Below, piece by piece: positions 23,104-30,233 of a stretch of DNA of 36,227 bases. Location of the stretch: positions 1-36,227 of the forward strand of contig JAFPUF010000047.1 in assembly GCA_017395545.1 (NCBI GenBank). The letters run 5' to 3'. A program made the translations under genes and the position numbers. Positions within the stretch are counted from its first letter, which is position 1. Each line of letters begins with the position of its first letter. Origin of the DNA: Treponema sp. (GTDB taxonomy: Bacteria; Spirochaetota; Spirochaetia; Treponematales; Treponemataceae). The notes below the pieces were generated by a model. The model made no database searches and had not been told where the DNA came from. It was given only the letters and a program-made list of their open reading frames with translations.

Positions 23104-23814
23104 ATGTCTACCTTATACATCGTTGGAACACCGATTGGTAATCTCGGTGACATTACATTCCGGGCTGTCGAGACTTTCAAATCTGTTGATGTTGTAGCTG
23201 CAGAAGATACACGGCACACTCTCCAGCTTTTGAACCACCTCGAAATCAAAAAGCCGCTCGTTTCCTGCCGTTCTCAGAACGAGGAATTTGCGAGTCAGAA
23301 GATTATCAAAATGCTCGACGAAGGTCAGACAGTCGCCTATGCAAGCGATGCAGGCACTCCGGGCGTTTCTGATCCGGGAGCTATTCTTGCGGGGCTGGCA
23401 AGACAGGCCGGGCACACTGTTGTTCCGATTCCGGGGCCAAGCGCATTTGCTTCACTGGTGAGCGTTGCGGGCGCAGGCGGAAAAACCCTGGTTTTCGAAG
23501 GGTTCCTTTCACCAAAACCTGGGCGTCGCAGATCCAGGCTTCGTGAGCTTATGGCAATGGAAGCGGCAATAGTTTTGTACGAATCTCCGTTCAGAATCAC
23601 TAAACTTCTGACGGATATTGCCGATATTGATAGTGAACGGCGTGTAGTTATTGGTCGCGAACTGACCAAACTGCACGAAGAGATAGTAGAGGGGACTGCT
23701 CAACAATTGCTCGAGGATTTTACGTCAAGGAGTAAAATCCAGGGTGAATTTGCAGTATTTATCTCAAAATCTTTAAAAAATTCTAAAGAATTTGACGAAG
23801 ATTCCGATAATTAA
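23104..23814 (+). CDS. rsmI: 16S rRNA (cytidine-1402-2'-O)-methyltransferase RsmI
   Basis: 236 aa. It opens with the family hallmark STLYIVGTPIGNLGDITFRA and has the SAM-binding AYASDAGTPGVSDPGAILAG. Further signatures are VVPIPGPSAFASLVSVAGAG, FEGFLSPKPGRRRSRL and VLYESPFRITKLLTDIADID, followed by GRELTKLHEEIVEGT. It 2'-O-methylates C1402 in the decoding centre of 16S rRNA. The length is slightly short but complete for the catalytic part; RsmI in other bacteria often has about 40 extra residues. An ATG at 23101 adds one Met; the promoter spacing supports 23104. The flgM-type gene follows 21 bp downstream, probably in one transcript. Confidence 0.95.
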   Translation: MSTLYIVGTPIGNLGDITFRAVETFKSVDVVAAEDTRHTLQLLNHLEIKKPLVSCRSQNEEFASQKIIKMLDEGQTVAYASDAGTPGVSDPGAILAGLARQAGHTVVPIPGPSAFASLVSVAGAGGKTLVFEGFLSPKPGRRRSRLRELMAMEAAIVLYESPFRITKLLTDIADIDSERRVVIGRELTKLHEEIVEGTAQQLLEDFTSRSKIQGEFAVFISKSLKNSKEFDEDSDN

Positions 23815-23835
23815 AGAGTAAAAGGCAGGTTAGCT

Positions 23836-24123
23836 ATGATGATTGGAAGAATTGACAATGTAAATCCTCTTAACAATGTTCAGAATGTTCGTCGCACACA
23901 GGCTAAAGATAATACATATTCTACAGCAGACCAGGTAAGCGTTTCTGACGAAGCAAAAGCTGCAGCAGAAGCCTACTACCTCAATCAGGTTGCGGCAGAA
24001 ACTCCTGACATCCGGCAGGATCTCGTTGCCGCCATCAAGGAAAAGATTAAAGATCCAAACTACCTGAATCAGGCTGTTATTGCATCTACAGCCGACAGAA
24101 TTCTTGCAAGTTATGGGCTTTAA
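23836..24123 (+). CDS. flgM: FlgM-like anti-sigma-28 factor
   Basis: 95 aa, AAAGG and AGG upstream of ATG 23836. Sequence pattern matches spirochaete FlgM: N-terminal IGRIDNVNPLNNVQNVRRTQ, then STADQVSVSDEAKAAAEAYY. A conserved C-terminal sigma-binding region follows: TPDIRQDLVAAIKEKIKDPN, then TADRILASYGL. FlgM holds the flagellar sigma factor FliA inactive until the hook-basal body is complete. Its presence fits a flagellated, motile spirochaete and the chemoreceptor in this window. It likely shares the rsmI transcript and ends before a strong terminator. Confidence 0.85.
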   Translation: MMIGRIDNVNPLNNVQNVRRTQAKDNTYSTADQVSVSDEAKAAAEAYYLNQVAAETPDIRQDLVAAIKEKIKDPNYLNQAVIASTADRILASYGL

Positions 24124-24167
24124 GGCGTGTGCTGACACGCGCCGTTAATCGAAGGCAACGGTGTCGC
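24124..24167. repeat. Short hairpin repeat after flgM
   Basis: GCGTGT-GCTG-ACACGC is a perfect 6-bp hairpin, followed by CCGTT...AACGG. It resembles in style the element inserted at 9149-9214. Confidence 0.45.
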
Positions 24168-24173
24168 TTACAG

Positions 24174-24202
24174 AAAGACGGAATTTTTTTCCGTCTTTTT
24201 TT
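24174..24202 (+). terminator. Terminator after flgM
   Basis: AAAGACGGAA (24174-24183) pairs with TTCCGTCTTT (24189-24198) around a 5-base loop, with Ts continuing to 24202. A TATAAT follows at 24206-24211 and probably drives the next gene, with a leader of only a few bases. Confidence 0.88.
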
Positions 24203-24223
24203 GTTTATAATGAGGGTTAAAAA

Positions 24224-25372
24224 ATGGCTGATTTTTCATTCAAGGTTTCACCAAATATTTTAGTGGGTTCATATGCTGCTTCCAGAGTCGGGCAGACTGT
24301 TGCTTCTTACGGTTCAAAATTTATGGTCATTTCAGACTCTATTTTGCGTGAAAACGGCACAACACAAAAAATTACCAAAGCCCTTGAAGACAAAAAAATT
24401 GAATTTTTTATTTTCGACGAGCTAAGCAAAGGCGGAGATTCTGAAATCCTTGAACGCTGCCTCAAACTTGGGCGTGAAGCTCATATTCATGGCGTAATTG
24501 CTGTCGGCGGCGGACGCCCAATGAGTGTAGGACGGGCAGTCTGCTCACTCTTCAATGAGGAGCACGATTTATATGATTATCTGGACGGTTCTGTTCCAAA
24601 AAGTCCAGCACTCCCTTTCATTGCGATTCCAACGACAATACGCGATGCATTTATATTTACTGACACGATTCCTCTGGAAGATGCGCGAAGTTCTACCCTT
24701 AAACTTCTGAAATCTCAGAGCGGAATTGCAAAACTTGTTCTTTTTGACCCGACACTGACCTCAACCCTTACCGAAAATCAGATGGACTCAATGGCCCTTG
24801 AAACGCTTTGTCTTGCAGTCGAAACATATCTTTCACAGAAGACAAATTTTTTCAGCAATATGATTACTGAAAAGGCCGTAGAACTGTTCACTTACGCACT
24901 TGACGGCTCGCAGACTCTTACCGTCACGACACCAAAAGAAGAACTTTTGTCGCAGGCGGGCTGTCTTGCTTCCCTTTCTGCCTCAACGTCATCAATAGGA
25001 ATTGCCAGTCTCCTCTCAATGTGCATTAATGCCCGCTATAAAATTTCCCGTTCACTTGTCACAACGATTCTTTTTCCGTATATGGTCGAAGAATGTGCAA
25101 AATTTAAAGCGGACAGAATTTCAATTCTCGCAAAAAAAATGGGAATTGCCCAACCGGAACAGTCTGATGAAGAAGCAGCCCATGCCTTCGCGGAGAGTAT
25201 ACGTCAGAGAATCGCAAAGGCAAATCTTCCTGCCCGTCTTAAGGATTTGTCCGTTTCACTTGAGCAGCTTGCGCTTGCCGCCGAAGATGCCGGTCAGCTT
25301 GACATCGTAAACAATCTTCCCCGAAGCATGAACAGCGACGATTTGTTCGGAATGATTAAGACGGCGTATTAA
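24224..25372 (+). CDS. Iron-alcohol-dehydrogenase-fold protein, probably inactive as a metal enzyme
   Basis: 382 aa. The overall pattern is that of the Fe-ADH/glycerol dehydrogenase family: an N-terminal nucleotide domain with IHGVIAVGGGRPMSVGRAVC, then PFIAIPTTIRDAFIF and FDPTLTSTLTENQMDSMALE. The key residues are changed. The GGGSxxDxxK cofactor motif reads GGGRPMSVGR (about 95-104). The metal-binding D and H of the usual 'GmDALtHAiE' are Glu 193 and Leu 197. The region that normally provides the two further His ligands ('HaiaH' and 'pHG') reads GIASLLSMCINARYKISRSL. It therefore probably does not bind iron in the usual way and may have a different or non-catalytic role. It stands alone between a terminator and the secreted-protein gene. 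The fold call is good; the function is open. Confidence 0.82.
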   Translation: MADFSFKVSPNILVGSYAASRVGQTVASYGSKFMVISDSILRENGTTQKITKALEDKKIEFFIFDELSKGGDSEILERCLKLGREAHIHGVIAVGGGRPMSVGRAVCSLFNEEHDLYDYLDGSVPKSPALPFIAIPTTIRDAFIFTDTIPLEDARSSTLKLLKSQSGIAKLVLFDPTLTSTLTENQMDSMALETLCLAVETYLSQKTNFFSNMITEKAVELFTYALDGSQTLTVTTPKEELLSQAGCLASLSASTSSIGIASLLSMCINARYKISRSLVTTILFPYMVEECAKFKADRISILAKKMGIAQPEQSDEEAAHAFAESIRQRIAKANLPARLKDLSVSLEQLALAAEDAGQLDIVNNLPRSMNSDDLFGMIKTAY

Positions 25373-25486
25373 CGGAAACTCAAAAAGTTGCCAGATTTAT
25401 TCTCCTCAAGATTTTCTTAAAATAATTATAAGAAAAAACTTAATCGTTTATCTTAATTTTTTAATGTTTTTTCATAATTACTGAAT

Positions 25487-25492
25487 TATAAT
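25487..25492 (+). promoter_or_regulatory. -10 box of the secreted-protein/two-component operon
   Basis: TATAAT is followed by eight bases and ATG 25501, implying a leader of about two bases. No strong -35 is visible. Upstream, 25373-25480 is AT-rich and holds a TTTTCTTA/TAAGAAAA hairpin but no gene. Confidence 0.5.
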
Positions 25493-25500
25493 CATATGCT

Positions 25501-26265
25501 ATGAAAACAGCCGGAAAATCTTTTATTATTTTTTTAGTTTTTTCTCTTTTTTCATCATTAGTTTTTGCAAATTCCTCAGATAGTGGCATGAGAGGCGGAG
25601 AGCGGGGCAGACGTCCCGGAGAACGGCCTGTGCCTAGAGAGCGTCCCGAACGTACAGCGCCGGTCTCAAACCGTATGTCAGGTCCAAGAGCTTCAGAAAA
25701 CAGGAAGGACAGGGCCAAACCAAGTGAGTCTTTAAGAAAATCTAACGAAAAAAATAACGCCGGAAAAGACTCGCAGTCGCAGTCATCTCTAAATGAGCCG
25801 TCTCAAAATCAGGGAGAATCAGTTCCGCCTCCGGATTCTAGTTCTTCTGGTAATTTTCCTGAAGAATTTGGACCCGACGGACAATTACTCAGAAACGAAA
25901 ACAATTCTGTTCCCCCTGAAATAATCTTTTATCGGGGAAACAGAACTCTTTCCGACGGCGAAATGTTCACCCTTCAAAATGTAAAATCTGAATGCTCTGA
26001 AAACGGCGAGATTCTGCTTGAAATTACATTTACCCAAAGCGTGAACCCGCGCAGTTTTACGGCCGATTCAATTCTGATTAACGGAGAAAAAATTTCTTCA
26101 AAAACAAAATTTTCTTTTAACAAAAAAGGTGATACAATAAAGATACAGATTCCTGCAAAAGGCGAACAATTCTTACTTTCCATTCAGAATGTTGAGTCTT
26201 TTGACGGAACAAAAATAGAACCTGTTCAAATCGATATTAAGAACCAGGCTAAACTTGGAGGATAA
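25501..26265 (+). CDS. Secreted protein with disordered Arg/Pro/Ser-rich region and C-terminal Ig-like domain
   Basis: 254 aa. The signal peptide GKSFIIFLVFSLFSSLVFA is followed by about 130 residues of low complexity: an Arg/Gly/Pro-rich part (RGGERGRRPGERPVPRERPE), then Ser/Asn/Gln-rich sequence. The last 100 residues are beta-rich, with LEITFTQSVNPRSFTADSIL and INGEKI. This matches the SbsA/Big_5 type of bacterial Ig-like domain ('itFs.pVnp.sf.adsi.inG'). It overlaps the Shine-Dalgarno of the response regulator gene (1-bp gap), so it is translated with the two-component system. It may be the extracytoplasmic partner sensed by the kinase. No catalytic motif seen. Confidence 0.75.
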   Translation: MKTAGKSFIIFLVFSLFSSLVFANSSDSGMRGGERGRRPGERPVPRERPERTAPVSNRMSGPRASENRKDRAKPSESLRKSNEKNNAGKDSQSQSSLNEPSQNQGESVPPPDSSSSGNFPEEFGPDGQLLRNENNSVPPEIIFYRGNRTLSDGEMFTLQNVKSECSENGEILLEITFTQSVNPRSFTADSILINGEKISSKTKFSFNKKGDTIKIQIPAKGEQFLLSIQNVESFDGTKIEPVQIDIKNQAKLGG

Positions 26266-26266
26266 T

Positions 26267-26956
26267 ATGGCTTCTGAAACAAACGGGAAAAAAATTCTCA
26301 TCGTCGAGGACGATAAAGGTATTTCTGACTTTGTAATTCCCGAACTTGAGCACGAAGGATTCGTAACATCTCTGGCTGAAACCGGACGCGTAGCTCTCGA
26401 AAAATTTGAGTCTGAAAAACCGGATCTTATCTTGCTTGACATCATGCTTCCTGAACTTAACGGTCTCGAGGTTTTAAGACGAATCCGTCAGAATTCAAAT
26501 GTCCCGATTATTCTTGAAACTGCCCGCGGAGAGACTATCGACAAAATTACGGGGCTCAACTCTGGTGCCGACGATTACATTCCAAAGCCTTTTGAAATCG
26601 AAGAGCTTCTGGCACGAATTAATGCGCTTTTCCGAAGAATCGACTCCATGAAAGGTCCCGAAACATCTCTTTCTCTCCGGAATCTTACCCTGAACATCGA
26701 CAGAATGAGTTTTTCAATCGGTGATACTGAAATTCCGCTTTCCAAGACAGAATTCCTTATGCTCAAAACTTTCCTCGAAAGCAAAAACAAAGTTCTTTCC
26801 CGCTCCGACATCATCGATTCAATCTGGGGCAAAGGTCATTTTATCGACGAGAACACGGTTGATGTCTATGTCGGATATCTCCGTCAGAAAATTGCAGAGC
26901 ACACAAAAGAAGAATTTATCAAAACTGTCCGTGGCGCAGGCTATATGTTTGTTTAA
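26267..26956 (+). CDS. OmpR/PhoB-family response regulator
   Basis: 229 aa from ATG 26267, which has GGAGG upstream; the four-codon TTG extension is not needed. The receiver domain begins KKILIVEDDKGISDFVIPEL, with the phosphoacceptor Asp 58 in LILLDIMLPELNG and the conserved Lys in YIPKPF. The usual 'mLTA' threonine block reads IILETARGE. The C-terminal winged helix (about 130-229) has LSKTEFLMLKTFLESKNKVL and DENTVDVYVGYLRQKIAEHT. It is a DNA-binding transcription factor phosphorylated by the kinase encoded 17 bp downstream. Targets unknown; autoregulation of the operon is likely but not shown. Confidence 0.94.
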   Translation: MASETNGKKILIVEDDKGISDFVIPELEHEGFVTSLAETGRVALEKFESEKPDLILLDIMLPELNGLEVLRRIRQNSNVPIILETARGETIDKITGLNSGADDYIPKPFEIEELLARINALFRRIDSMKGPETSLSLRNLTLNIDRMSFSIGDTEIPLSKTEFLMLKTFLESKNKVLSRSDIIDSIWGKGHFIDENTVDVYVGYLRQKIAEHTKEEFIKTVRGAGYMFV

Positions 26957-26973
26957 GCAGTAACACAGCGCTT

Positions 26974-28371
26974 ATGGCTGGATTCTTCAAGTCTTTTTCG
27001 GCACGGCTTTCAGTCAGGTTTATGTTCATAATGACTGTGGCTGTGGTCGTGCTTTGTTTCCTGATTTTCTCTTTCATCCGGTCTCTGGTTTATCAGAATC
27101 AGGCCAATGTTTTAAAATTCTCAGAAGACAAGATTTACGAAGTTTTTGAGGATTACACAGAAAAAAATAAAAACAATCCAGACGCTGCTTCTCTGGGAAA
27201 TATTCCCGACATTCCTTATTTTATCACATATATCATTTACGACCCGCAAGACGAGATTCTGCTTGCGACGAACGATCCGTTTCTCCCGTTTTTGCCAGAT
27301 TCAAAAGGAAAGGTTAAAAAATATGTCGAAAAAGATTACTTCTTTGACGGCGACCTGGATGTTCTTTATTTTGCAAAAACGCACACCGATGATTACGGCG
27401 ATTTTGTGATTGCGACTGCTCAGAACATGGACAGCAATGCCATGCCGGATTTTTTTGCAAAACTTCCGCTCGGCCTGACTTTTATGGCGATTCCTATTCT
27501 TCTGATTTCTTTTTTCATATCACTTTTTATGACAAGACGTACGATTCGGCCTGTCGTGAAGATTACGAAGGCGGCCCAGTCTGTTACTGTCGAAACACTT
27601 TCCGATTTGCTTCCTCTTTCAGGATTTGATGACGAGATTGACGAACTTTCAAAAACTTTTAACTCGCTTTTTTTACGACTGAAACGCGATTTTGACAGGG
27701 AAAGGCAGTTCTCAAGCGATGTTTCGCACGAACTGAATACGCCACTTACGGTAATTTCCGGCCAGGCAGGACTTTTGCTTCGCTGGGGAAAAGACAATCC
27801 TGTGCAGCTGGAAAAATCACTCGAAGCGATAAAAACCGAAGCTAAGACGATGCAGGCGATTATTGCAAATCTTTTACAAATGTCCAGAATCGAAAGCGGC
27901 CGGGTTAAGCCTCAGATTGCAGAAGTTGTTGTCGACGGTCTTTTCTCGTGGCTTTGCGAGGAAACAAAAACTTTTGCTCCTGCTGTAAAAATTTCGGCGT
28001 TACCCTGCGATTTTAAAATCAACACAGATTCTGAAATGCTTCATCAGATTCTTATGGTCTTAATTTCAAACAGTGTAAAATATGCGGGTGAAAACTGTTC
28101 TATCGTGCTAAGTTCTTACGAGCGCAACGGTCACATTGTAATCGAACAGACTGACGACGGACCTGGTTTTTCAGAAGAAAGTCTCCCTCATGTTTTCGAA
28201 AGGTTTTACAGGGCCGATGAGTCTCATACGCGAAAAATTGCCGGTTCCGGGCTTGGTCTTTCCATTGCACAAACCCTTGCCGGCGCACTGAATGCAAAAA
28301 TTTCTGCCGGAAATAAAAAGCCTCATGGTGCCCGCTTTGAAATTGAGTTTCTGAACACATCTAATGCTTGA
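26974..28371 (+). CDS. Membrane sensor histidine kinase
   Basis: 465 aa. Two transmembrane helices (about 15-37 and 163-186) flank a periplasmic sensor of about 125 residues (IPDIPYFITYIIYDPQDEIL). HAMP linker at about 187-240 (RRTIRPVVKITKAAQSVTVE). HisKA with the phosphoacceptor His 252 in SSDVSHELNTPLTVISGQAG. HATPase_c follows, with the N box MVLISNSVKYAGE, DDGPGF, FERFYRADES and GSGLGLSIAQTLAG. It phosphorylates the adjacent response regulator. A clear Shine-Dalgarno is lacking. The sensor domain matches no small-molecule family that I can name. Confidence 0.94.
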   Translation: MAGFFKSFSARLSVRFMFIMTVAVVVLCFLIFSFIRSLVYQNQANVLKFSEDKIYEVFEDYTEKNKNNPDAASLGNIPDIPYFITYIIYDPQDEILLATNDPFLPFLPDSKGKVKKYVEKDYFFDGDLDVLYFAKTHTDDYGDFVIATAQNMDSNAMPDFFAKLPLGLTFMAIPILLISFFISLFMTRRTIRPVVKITKAAQSVTVETLSDLLPLSGFDDEIDELSKTFNSLFLRLKRDFDRERQFSSDVSHELNTPLTVISGQAGLLLRWGKDNPVQLEKSLEAIKTEAKTMQAIIANLLQMSRIESGRVKPQIAEVVVDGLFSWLCEETKTFAPAVKISALPCDFKINTDSEMLHQILMVLISNSVKYAGENCSIVLSSYERNGHIVIEQTDDGPGFSEESLPHVFERFYRADESHTRKIAGSGLGLSIAQTLAGALNAKISAGNKKPHGARFEIEFLNTSNA

Positions 28372-28396
28372 AAAAAAAGTCCAAATTTACTAAAAT
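28368..28396 (+). promoter_or_regulatory. glnA promoter
   Basis: TTGAAA (28368-28373, overlapping the kinase stop codon), 17-bp spacer, TAAAAT (28391-28396). Transcription start is expected near 28403, giving a leader of about 80 nt before glnA. Confidence 0.65.
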
Positions 28397-28406
28397 GCAC
28401 TTATTA

Positions 28407-28473
28407 ACGGCAAAGAGGTCGTAGGTTTTCCGCTGGAATTGTCTTTCGGCAAAAAATCTACGGCCTTTTTTTT
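28407..28473 (+). promoter_or_regulatory. glnA leader: terminator overlapped by an ANTAR-type hexaloop hairpin
   Basis: GGTCGTAG (28417-28424) pairs with CTACGGCC (28458-28465), followed by eight Ts: an intrinsic terminator ending one base before the GGAG of glnA. A competing hairpin ACGGC-AAAGAG-GTCGT (28407-28422) shares the terminator's 5' arm. Its six-base loop has A at position 1 and G at position 4, as in RNA targets of ANTAR antiterminators. An ANTAR protein is encoded just after glnA. Only one such hairpin is clear; the usual second one is not seen. Confidence 0.65.
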
Positions 28474-28482
28474 GGAGTAAAT

Positions 28483-29652
28483 ATGCTTTATACAGAAGAA
28501 GAAGTTTTGGATTACGTAAAAGAAGAGGACGTGAAATTCGTCCGGCTCGCTTATTTTGACCTTTCCGGAAAACAAAAAAATGCAACGATAATGGCGAGTG
28601 AACTTCCGAGGGCTTTTGCAAATGGTATCTCCTTTGATGCTTCCGCTGTCGCCGGTTTTGAGCAGGCTAACAAATCTGACCTGTTTCTTTTCCCGGATGT
28701 TTCGACTCTTTCTGTCCTTCCGTGGCGGCCAAGCGCAGGAAAAGTTATCCGTATGTTCTGTGATATAAAACATCCGGACGGAACGCCGTATAAAAAAGAC
28801 TGCCGCTATCTTCTGAAGACTGCCGTTCAAAAAATCAAAAAAGACTGTGGAGTTGACCTTCAGTTTGGTACAGAATTCGAATTCTACCTGTTCAAGCTCG
28901 ATGAAAACGGGGAACCAACAAAAATTCCTTTTGACAGGGCCGGATATATGGATATTGCTCCGGAAGACAAGGGGGAGAATATCCGCCGTAATATCTGTTT
29001 CACACTTGAGCAGATGGGAATAACTCCCGAGTCCAGCCATCACGAGGAAGGTCCGGGACAGAATGAAGTGGATTTTTATTATGATGAGCCGCTCCATGCT
29101 GCTGACAATGCGTCTACTTTTAAATGGATTGTCCGTACGAAGGCGCAGGAAAGTGGTCTTTTTGCTGATTTTTCTCCGAAACCGCTTTACGGCAACCCGG
29201 GCAGCGGAATGCATATCAATATTTCATGCTCTGACACTTCAAAAAATGAGAATATTCTTGCCGGAATTCTGGCGCATATTGGAGAAATTACGTATTACCT
29301 CAATCCTTCCGAGAATTCTTATAACAGGCTTGGGGAGGCAAAGGCTCCTAATTCTATTTGCTGGGGACTTGAAAACCGCTCGACTCTTTTGAGAATTCCT
29401 GCCGGTAATAATCCGAGAATCGAGATACGCTCTCCGGATTCGACCTGTAATCCGTACATTGCATTCACACTTTTAATTCACGCTGCAATCGACGGAATAA
29501 AAAACAGTTTGAAAGCTCCGGAACCAGTAACAGAAAACCTTTTTGACAGAGAAGTTGCAAGAAAGGCCACTTATAAAAAAATTCCGGATACACTGGAAGA
29601 AGCGGAAAAAATCGCCCGTGAAAGCGAATTCATAAAAGGAATTTTAAAATAG
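28483..29652 (+). CDS. glnA: Type I glutamine synthetase, short form
   Basis: 389 aa, shorter than the usual 440-470 of GSI. It has the beta-grasp N-terminus (VKFVRLAYFDLSGKQKNATI) and metal/glutamate-binding motifs FGTEFEFYLF, SSHHEEGPGQNEVDFYYDEP and NPGSGMHINIS. The nucleotide/glutamate loop APNSICWGLENRSTLLRIPA and NPRIEIRSPDSTCNPYIAFT are also present. The segment between the HINIS strand and the NSYNRL helix is compressed by about 20 residues. The adenylylation tyrosine of the beta subtype (NLYDLP) is Phe here (NLFDRE), so control by adenylylation is unlikely. It makes glutamine from glutamate and ammonia. A leader attenuator and the adjacent ANTAR gene suggest transcription antitermination as the control. 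A specialised GlnA-like activity (gamma-glutamylamide or polyamine) cannot be excluded. Confidence 0.9.
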   Translation: MLYTEEEVLDYVKEEDVKFVRLAYFDLSGKQKNATIMASELPRAFANGISFDASAVAGFEQANKSDLFLFPDVSTLSVLPWRPSAGKVIRMFCDIKHPDGTPYKKDCRYLLKTAVQKIKKDCGVDLQFGTEFEFYLFKLDENGEPTKIPFDRAGYMDIAPEDKGENIRRNICFTLEQMGITPESSHHEEGPGQNEVDFYYDEPLHAADNASTFKWIVRTKAQESGLFADFSPKPLYGNPGSGMHINISCSDTSKNENILAGILAHIGEITYYLNPSENSYNRLGEAKAPNSICWGLENRSTLLRIPAGNNPRIEIRSPDSTCNPYIAFTLLIHAAIDGIKNSLKAPEPVTENLFDREVARKATYKKIPDTLEEAEKIARESEFIKGILK

Positions 29653-29661
29653 ACTTTTAAG

Positions 29662-30225
29662 ATGACAACTGACACGTATTCTGTCCTTCTTGTGACAAAA
29701 GACACGAAAATTGCTTCTCTCGTAAGCACGATGCTGATGCCGCCAGTGTTTGAATTGTCTCATTGTCAGGATTTTAATGAGGCAAGGCGAAAATGTGACG
29801 AAAGGGTGTTCAACATTGTTCTTGTTGACTTTGCGGAAGGCGAGGGGACGGACTTTGCTGTCGATATTTCCGACAGCACGAGTACGGTTCTGCTTTTTGC
29901 TCCGGCTCAGTTTTTTGATCAGATTAGCTATAAGGTCGAGAGTTTTGGTGTTTTGACGCTCACTTCTCCGTTTGACCAGTTCTATTTTTACAACATGATA
30001 AAAGTGGCGATTGCCGTTCAGTACAAAGTGCAGTCAATTTTCAGCCAGACGACAAAACTCAAAGAAAAAATGGAGGAAATCCGCCTGGTAAACAGGGCAA
30101 AAATGCTTCTGATGCAGAATAAGGGGATGACCGAGCAGGAGGCCCATCACTACATTGAAAAAGAAGCGATGAACTCCGGCGTAAAAAAGACTAAAGTCGC
30201 AGAAATTATCATAAAGGCCTGTTAG
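29662..30225 (+). CDS. ANTAR-domain antiterminator with receiver-like N-terminus
   Basis: 187 aa, 9 bp after glnA. Residues about 7-120 form a CheY-like domain (SVLLVTKDTKIASLVSTMLM, with Asp in NIVLVDFAEGEGTDF at the phosphoacceptor position). A coiled-coil linker (FSQTTKLKEKMEEIRLVNRA) leads to the ANTAR domain, RAKMLLMQNKGMTEQEAHHY, then IEKEAMNSGVKKTKVAEIII. ANTAR dimers bind RNA hairpins with hexaloops and stop terminator formation (EutV, NasR, AmiR). A fitting hairpin and terminator lie in the glnA leader, making this the likely regulator of its own operon in response to nitrogen status. The receiver lacks some canonical residues, so phosphorylation is uncertain. Confidence 0.88.
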   Translation: MTTDTYSVLLVTKDTKIASLVSTMLMPPVFELSHCQDFNEARRKCDERVFNIVLVDFAEGEGTDFAVDISDSTSTVLLFAPAQFFDQISYKVESFGVLTLTSPFDQFYFYNMIKVAIAVQYKVQSIFSQTTKLKEKMEEIRLVNRAKMLLMQNKGMTEQEAHHYIEKEAMNSGVKKTKVAEIIIKAC

Positions 30226-30233
30226 GGAAACGG

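Noticed and set aside
28403..28482. Glutamine (glnA/downstream-peptide) riboswitch in the glnA leader
   Set aside because: The conserved core of those motifs is absent; a terminator plus ANTAR-type hexaloop explains the leader better.
28390..29214. 274-codon minus-strand ORF opposite glnA
   Set aside because: Lies antisense to a clear glutamine synthetase; the protein is basic and Phe/Arg-rich without motifs, a codon-bias shadow.
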